64,000 nucleotides of DNA from Acanthosoma haemorrhoidale (Eukaryota > Arthropoda > Insecta > Hemiptera > Acanthosomatidae), in the NCBI GenBank assembly GCA_930367205.1, contig OV884013.1:120443827-120507826 (forward strand), in the 5' to 3' direction. The notes under the pieces were generated by a model that was not told the origin of the DNA, made no database searches, and was given only the letters and a program-made list of their open reading frames with translations. Position numbers and translations under genes: made by a program. Shown here one piece after another: positions 56,699-64,000 of the stretch (position 1 is the stretch's first letter; every line of letters starts with the position of its first letter).

Positions 56699-59600
56699 GT
56701 CCAGCGCCAATTGAGGGTTTTCTTTCATGTTTATCTCTAGATCCATAAATTATGTTATCAGTAATCTGGCCAAGCCTAATAATTAATATTAAATAAAGGA
56801 AACTATTAATGATGTATAGCGAAAGAACATTGAACTGTGCTAGTGCCTAGCATTCCTCATTCGATATGGCGCTATGCCGGCTTGTCATCAAATGACGCTG
56901 CGTATTTTTGTCCAAAAAAAATTTTAAATCAACTTTTCAACAAATAAAATATTGAATATAACATTCATATATTAGCTGTACGTATTTATTTTCGGTTATC
57001 GAACAATATATTTTTCCTATCCTCTCCAATGTGTGCCATGTGTAAAAAACATGGAATTTATTATTGCTTCTGAGCTGTGACTCGACTCAGCTTAATAATA
57101 ATTTTTGATTGATTAAATAATTTTGACGAACACTATAGCATGTAACAGACAGACAGTAGAAACACGATTTCCTCGTATCTGTTTGAAAGTAGAGCCTCTC
57201 CATTTTGGCTCTGCGATAAAAATGATAAACAAATGACTATTTTGGAGGCCACATGTCTGCAGTGACTGCCATGGGAGGATTCTTTATACATTTTACCCTT
57301 TATCCTTTTTTTTTTATTATTAATATTAATTAATTAATTAAAAACTCGGTTTAATATTCATATCGATACTCGTGTAAGGATATGTTTTCCGTTTCCTTGG
57401 TTTTCTTCTCCAGTGTGGGGTATATTCAGGAAAACATCACAACAGCTGTGTAGAGAAAAGCCAACAAAAAGAAAAGTACAAGATATACCAGCTGTGAAAT
57501 TTTTGAATTATGCTGACATTATTTATTTTTCAAACAGCCTCGAGTTAGCAGAAATCATTCATGGCAAAATTAAGTATAACCTACTTAAATAACTCATTTT
57601 ATATTTACAATGCAAAATTTGTGATTAGTGAGTTTCTTGAGATTCATATTTATTTATAGGGTATTTGTTGAAACACTCGACCGAGTCATGCTTGAAAATA
57701 ATCTTTTTTATTATTTTTGTAGCCGTTCAATTTTTATTTCTTTTTCTCTTGGGAAATTATGAAGAGATTTTCGGGTTTTAGTACCTTCACCAGTTCCTGC
57801 CGTTTGCCTTTATCATCACTCAATGCTTCGGAAATTTTCTAGGATAATTGCCATATTTAGTTAACAATGAAGAAAAATATGTTTGGGAATAAGAATCTAG
57901 TGACAGAGATCACAAATATGCCATTTTTCTTGCATAGTCAATATTTCTATAAACGTAGCCTATGTCAATAGCCTATGCTACCGGCAAGTACATTAGACAA
58001 ACAAGTGAACTGTAATTAAAAAAATATATTTTATATATATTTGTTTGGTTTTTTTGGTGGGAGTCGGCCACTTCAACTTCTGCACGAAACGAGCCATGAC
58101 GCATTACAAAAATAATATTAAAACTCACTTCCGGGAAATATTCAATTAATTTTTCAGTTGACAGGAATTAAAATATAACGATTTAAAATGTCATTAGTTT
58201 TTTGACACTGTTTTTATTTAAAACGTACGAGTCGCGGTGAGAATAATAACAGTAGGATGTTAATGTTTGTGGCACCATATTTAAATACGTACTAATAAAG
58301 CTACAAATAATTAATTAGCTACGGTTTATTACAAAAGAAACTATCACAAACAAACTATAAGTTTATTGGTTTTTCTAGTAATGTTCAGTGAGCAATACAC
58401 TAAGACGACCAAGTGTTTTACATTGTACAATGACAGGCGAAATGGCTACCATCTGTTCTATTATACAAAAATATGATTTGCATTACATATATATATATAT
58501 ATTATTATAATTTTTTATTTATTTATTCTAATCAAAGTGGAATACATTGTTTCAATACTTCAATTGACACATTTGATTGCGTTGGATAATTGTATAACAT
58601 GTTGTACGAAACCTCATTAAATTATCGTGTGAATTTGATTATTTGCCCTTGTCCAATATGCAAGCCTGCCAAATGCCCCTTGCTGTTTAGTTTCAGTGTA
58701 AATGTTTGGTTGGCTAACTTGTTGAAAACACAATTACAAATTATACTCAATATTTGAACTTAATAATTTTATTTTTATTGTTATTGTATAAGTATTAGTT
58801 GGCTTCAGCTTAAATTCGGATGGATTGATGTTTGTATTGCATTTATTCGGTAAGTAAATTCCACGTATTAAGTAATTCGTCCAAAAAAAAAATTTTTAGA
58901 ATTGAAAATGAAAAATGAATGAAACGAAATTTGACTTGAGTATGGTATTTTAATATGGTTGAATATTTTGTGATAAATAGGCCTACATATCTCAAATGCT
59001 TGCAATAAATACATTTTAAATACCATTGACGAATGGCTATTGTTTAGGCTTTTAGTTGACGTAAGTAAGTTGAAGTAGCTTTTTGAAGTTTTAATAAGAC
59101 TAGGTTCTGTAGTTTTTATTGCGATTGCCATATGAACACATTTAATGGTATAGATAAATTGATAATTAAGTCATAGACAAATTTTTCTAGGCGGGATGAT
59201 AAATAATTATTAGCCAAAGAAACATTGGACTGGGAGAATTGAGAGAAGATTTCTGTGGTTCCAGTCTCGATCATTTTTTGGCTAATATTTATTAAATAAC
59301 CCCATTTAAAGCATTGAATGAATTTCAATACAAATTTTGCAGCGGTATATGTTTTGATTGGTAATATATTTTTAAAGGTTTTTCTGAATTTGGAGCTATG
59401 GTGTGGGCCTTAAGACTTAGCTAAATTCGAAAAAGTTTTATAGCTACTGCCGATAGGGTGAGCGTGGTTTGTTTTTTGTGGTCCCTCTTTCCTCCCACAT
59501 TGGTGTCTGCTAGTCCCCTACCTCCATTTATTTTTCTTCCCTTTTTTCCCCCCCCCCCCGCTAGTGGTTAGATAAGAGGTTCCAGGGAGTGTTTAACTTC

Positions 59601-60324
59601 CTAGATTAAAGGATAAGTAACACTATCACATTTTGTTACTGTAAATTGTTTTTGTATTAGTTGTTAAACTAATTAGTAGTTAAAGATATTTTATTTAAGT
59701 GTTACAATTTTTTTTTCTCATTTAATCAAGCAGTTGCATTATAGCAAATGACTGCCTCATTTAAAATACGGCCTTAATCACGTGAAAAAGACGACTAAGA
59801 GACGATTCAAACTACTTTTGAGCCTCATAAAGAAAAATAAAAGACTCATTCACACAAGAACTCCATCGAGTTAAAGTCTGGGAAATTGCCAAGCCCATCT
59901 TTGCATCCAGTCCCTGTAATCGAAAATCCTACGCACAAGTGAGCTTAGCTGTGATTACTCAAGTATCCAGTAAAGTGGTTTTGTCTACTCAGCATTTTTT
60001 TCTCCAAACAGTTATAATACGGCATTAAAGCACTAAGCAAATGGTTAAAATACATAATGTATTGATAGATTATGTGTAGTCACTTCAATAAACAAACATA
60101 AATTACAAAAAAAAAAAGTATGAACATTTATTCAGCGCAAGGTTGTCTATCTGACTTCACAACTGTTAGAAAATATCCAACTAATACGACGAATAACTAA
60201 TCCATTTAAAATTTTTTTTTATTTTAAATAACTTCTATAATGATTTTTAAATTCATGCTTTTGTGATTTAGTTAGCGTTCCTAGTATTTGGTACTAATGA
60301 TAAAATGAGCAAGTAACGCTAAAT

Positions 60325-61146
60325 AAAGGGTGTCCCAGCATTAACGCAAGATTTGATTTAAACAGAAAACAAGTTTTTAGTAGTCTTGTTATTTTTTTAT
60401 TGAATTATAAAGTAAATAGGATAGGGTTATTTATGGAATAACACATCGGGCAAATGGCCTCCACGACTTGGCTGGCACATACGCACTCTTTAGTCGAAAT
60501 TTTCCATGACCATTTGGCATAAATGTGGTTGAATTTCCTCTTTTAATGCAGTGTGGGCTTGTTGATATACACCTTTGACTTCAAATAACCCCATAAAAAG
60601 AAATCTAAAGGTGTTAAATCACACGATCTAGGGGGGCAATTCTGATCACCGAAACGAGAGAGTACACGACCTGGAAATGTCTCATGCAGTATTTGAATTG
60701 TTTCATGGGCTGTATGGCATGTGGCACCATCTTGTTGAAACCACATATTAGCCACATCAATATCATCCAATTGCGGCACAAAGAACTGTGTTATGGATTT
60801 TCAACAACACTCTCACGTACTGCTTCGATATTGACATTTGAACGGCTTGTTTTTGGACGACCAGTGTACTTAGTGTCTCCAATTGATCGAGTCTCCTTAA
60901 TTTTTTTCAATTAATCTCTTCACAATTGATGAAGTCAAAACACTATTCCGACCATATTTTGTATGAAATTTTCGAACAGCGGCCACCAAACTGTCATTAT
61001 TTTTGAGATAATGTTCAACAATAAAGGCACGTTGTTCTATCGTGTAACGTTCCTTTCAGCTGTCAAATTGTTTTTTTTTTTAGCGTTGCCACGACTTTAC
61101 TGAACAAATGGCGGCAAATTCAAATCTTGCGATAATTCTGGGACAT
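60325..61146 (-). mobile_element. DD41D mariner-type non-autonomous element
   Basis: Ends read GGGTGTCCCAGCATTAACGC (60328) and ATAATTCTGGGACATC (to about 61146). The minus strand holds the C-terminal half in frame (QLDDIDVANMWFQQDGATCH, RSCDLTPLDFFLWGYLKSKV) and the N-terminal half in another frame, joined at the common internal junction (a frameshift lies there). Both remaining catalytic Asp are intact; the C-terminus lost the CINEIQ part. Confidence 0.92.
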
Positions 61147-62109
61147 CATAAATTAAAAAAAATGTAAATCAAAGTGTGCTTTGGGGCAAGCAGCTATGCA
61201 GTAGAAAAAAATTAAACGGAAAAATTCAACCGTCTCAAAATATTTGGATTTATTATTGACAATCTCAATTAATGAAACGTCTCTTTCCAGATATACTGAG
61301 TTAATTTTTGTTGGACATAATGAATATATGCACCACACTGACCTTCTCAATTATCATTATCACATTTAAAAACTTTTACCAATTGTGTGTATCCAAAGTG
61401 AGTACCAATGTGTGTGTCCAACACATGGTTAGGCTATTTAACTACATCAGTCCCCCCCTCCCCACTTCATCTCAGTAATGTTGGGAAATAAATAGTACGT
61501 TTGGACCGCAATGTGTTTTTTTTATCGACTACGACGATTGATCTGTATAAATGAAATTATTTTTATTATAATTACAGTTTATTAATTAATTAGTTAATTA
61601 TACACTCAACATGAGTTAAATGTCAAGAGAAATAACTGAATGAGCCGAACTATAACTGCTGATCTTTTTATCCCTAGAAATCAATGATAACCATTTTATG
61701 TATTTTACCAATCTATAACTTGTTTATTGCAGGTGCTGTTTACTTTAGTCACTCTTCCTAAATTTTAATTTATATTATCGCTATTTCTTTCTAATCTATA
61801 TTATTATCATATTTATTAAATAAGGATACACACTTAGAGAATTCTAGTCCTTGAGTATAGTAAGATATTCATACATCATATTGTACGTTTCGTGTTTTAC
61901 CAATACAGTTCTTTTTTAGAAGTATATATAAGTAGTGAGAGTTTTGCAGTTGTCGATAAAGGCCTTCTTCTCTTCCACAGGAGAGAGATAAGACTTTAAA
62001 ATGATAGAGGTCCCTGAGTCTGTCTTTATATATATCTTTTTTATTCCTAGTCTTGATTATAGATTGTATAAAATAAGATATTTTTCGCTAGTTTTTTTTT
62101 TCATATTCT
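61147..62109. other. AT-rich DNA, no feature recognised
   Basis: Nothing gene-like is seen. Confidence 0.4.
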
Positions 62110-62884
62110 TTATTTTGCTAAAATTACAATCTGCCTTATTAGGCAATAAGTAATTGTGATATATGTTCTCATTCATACCATATTTACAATTCTTCATTCA
62201 CTCGCTCATACACGGTATTTACAAACAGCTCAGAAAACTCCCTAATCCGCATGGTTGTCACCTCCCTCGCATGCGAAAAAGGAAGCGGAGTCCTGGGAAG
62301 TCCTGCCGCGTCACTGGACAAGAGCCAGCGGAGCCTGACCAAGAGCGCCAGAACCACAGACGCTCAGGACATGATTGCAGAAACTGGCCATTGCTAGGAC
62401 TCCCACTGTGACGCATTTATAGCAGGTCACGAGGCCACTGCCGTTTTAGTCTCCAAAGAGGATTCTAGGGATGAGTGGTGCAGTGAAATGACTGTGCAAG
62501 GGCATTAGGGTGATTGGATAGGTTACTATGGAATTTCATGAACTTGGAAGGGATGAGTTTAAGAATGTAGGGTGTATTAAGATCGTTATGAAGGGTTTTG
62601 TTGCTGACGTAATAAGGGGCATTTACTATCGTTCTCAGGACTTTTGATTGAAAGGATTGGATACGCTTGATGTTCGAGTTTTTTGCTGTCCCCCATAGCT
62701 CTATTCCCTATGTTCAGATTGGCTTAGGTATAACTTTGTAGATTGGTAATTTATTTTCTATTGAGAGATTGGATGTCCTCAGTTGTCCAAAGTGTCTGTT
62801 TAGTTCTTGTCTCTTTAGCCTCGTATGTGGGGGTTCTAGGTCAGCCGTTTTTCGAGATGGAAGCCTAAGTACCGTACTGTTTTT
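62110..62884 (-). mobile_element. Jockey-like family 1, 3' end, second longest copy
   Basis: From the 3' UTR (AATTTTAGCAAAATAA, with AATAAA altered to AAATAA) on the minus strand through the full UTR and the ORF2 C-terminus to the sequence encoding VRYLGFHL near 62880. It preserves the region encoding KRLRRELNRHFGQLRTSNLS-like residues. Frameshifts are present. Confidence 0.83.
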
Positions 62885-63617
62885 CACTAGTTAAATAACG
62901 TTTCCGTCTTATATATGATGTAGCAGCAACAAAATCAATAATTCGAATATGGTTTATTTTCGAACAGTGCTCAGTAAAAACGTTCTTTTTCCCTATAAAT
63001 TTTGTTCGAGAAATATTGCTTCGGTAATCCAACAGTAAAGTAAATAAGACAGGCGAGGCGCTCTTTGGAAAGGGTTGAGTGCTTGGCAATGTGACGGGCC
63101 TGGCATTGCTAATGCTGTTGGACCACCCCCTCATGTCCCATCACCCTCCAACATTCTTCACTCCAGTACGAGCCTCGGCCTTCGACGCACTTGATGTAAT
63201 ATAGTGTTCTTAAGACTTTAATAAAAAGTACGAGAAAATGATTTATTTTTTTATTACCACTTTGCCTCTCGACTAAGCATCTTCAATATCCATTATTCTC
63301 GATATCAAGCAATACTATCTACTGTTCGGTCATTCGTTAATATAGGGGTTTCATCGTCTTCCATGGGTTCCATCGCATCCTCCAATTTGAGAATTGAAGG
63401 GCAAAGATCATGCCGATTTTGAAAATATGATATAGTGATAATATTAAATGCATCGACTAGACAGAACTTTTGGATTGAAATAGCCCACTTGGCAGAGATG
63501 TTTGTGTTATAGAATATTAATTTCTGCCTGAGTCATAGGTTTGTTTTTTCGGGGTCTCAGTTTTTTATACTGGAGATCTAACTGAGTGCTTCATGCCATG
63601 CAATATTTACTTTTAAA
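62885..63617. other. No gene recognised
   Basis: A moderately G/C-rich patch at 63040-63190 without a convincing frame; an 89-codon minus-strand frame (62865-63134) overlaps the family 1 end and is unsupported. Confidence 0.35.
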
Positions 63618-63845
63618 AATTTTATTACGATAAAATTACAATCTGCCTCATTGGGCGATAAGTAATTGTGATAAATGATCTCATTCATACCATATTTACA
63701 GTTCATCATTCACTCGCTCATTCATACAGTATTTACAAACAGCCCAGAGACCTCCCAGCTTCATATGGTTGTCCTCGCGTGCGAAGGAGGCAGCGGAGTC
63801 TTGGGAAGTCCCCCACGCACCTCCGTCGATCGCGTCACTGGGTCA
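63618..63845 (-). mobile_element. Jockey-like family 1, 3' UTR fragment
   Basis: Complement of the UTR from AATTTTATCGTAATAAAA to CAGTGACGCG; truncated before ORF2 at about 63845. The terminal hexamer reads AATAAA. Confidence 0.78.
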
Positions 63846-64000
63846 TGTAATATAATATCTTTTTCTGTTTTTTAATAAAACTTCTCTGTCACAAGGGAAA
63901 AAAAAGGTTATGTGTGTTTCTGATATTTGTAATAACAGCTTAACTTTTAAAAGTTACATTCGTTGAAGCAAACGCACACGATCATTTGTACGATTCAAAA

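Larger units (their letters stand above)
55770..60324. other. 4.5 kb, mostly unrecognised
   Basis: This contains a possible minus-strand exon at 56107-56230 and a possible SINE head at 56641-56698 (both listed). An AATAAAGCT end (plus) is present near 56467-56476, a TA-rich tract at 58487-58505 and a C run at about 59551-59560. Otherwise AT-rich with no supported gene. Confidence 0.4.

Overview
The window looks like an ordinary stretch of an AT-rich insect-type nuclear genome in which repeats far outnumber host genes. The evidence is an intact eukaryotic PP2A regulatory-subunit gene, a canonical tRNA-Gly(GCC) gene, Tc1/mariner DNA transposons, and many 5'-truncated non-LTR retrotransposon ends carrying AATAAA and A-rich tails. 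I see no bacterial operon, no CRISPR array and no viral gene. The species cannot be named from sequence alone; an arthropod, probably an insect, is the most that can be supported.

Layout. 0-9 kb: two ends of a Jockey-like element (family 1), a 1.48 kb Tc1-like transposon with TA flanks, the only complete protein-coding gene (PPP2R3C-like, minus strand, one uninterrupted frame), a possible TATA/CRE promoter at 6.6-6.7 kb and a 44-bp tandem array. 9-20 kb: a deleted DD41D mariner copy, a 1-kb block partly duplicated in tandem, a 122/126-bp tandem array, a 22-copy 25-bp array, a possible LTR and a short array of a 10-bp palindrome. 20-32 kb: 3' ends of non-LTR families 1 and 2, further DD41D copies, two mariner remnants, tRNA-Gly and a non-LTR RT fragment with a YADD motif (family 3). 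32-47 kb: mostly unrecognised AT-rich DNA with two more DD41D copies (one with a retroposon inserted in its end, flanked by a perfect 13-bp target duplication), a foldback element, and a series of family 2 3' ends. 47-64 kb: a nearly full-length copy of the deleted DD41D unit, more family 1 ends, one GC-rich His/Pro-rich possible exon at 55.4-55.7 kb, a possible tRNA-derived SINE head, and long stretches where I recognise nothing.

How the parts relate. The most coherent story is transposon biology. At least four DD41D copies share one internal deletion that removes the part of the transposase holding the first catalytic Asp. They therefore appear to be copies of an already defective, non-autonomous unit of about 0.83 kb moved in trans. 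A further fragment at 28.8 kb carries a different deletion and keeps coding sequence missing from the others. I found no convincing undescribed multi-gene system. The most useful leads are the deleted DD41D subfamily, the foldback element at 43.4 kb, the family 2 hairpin-tailed retroposons, and the unexplained GC-rich exon-like island at 55.4 kb.
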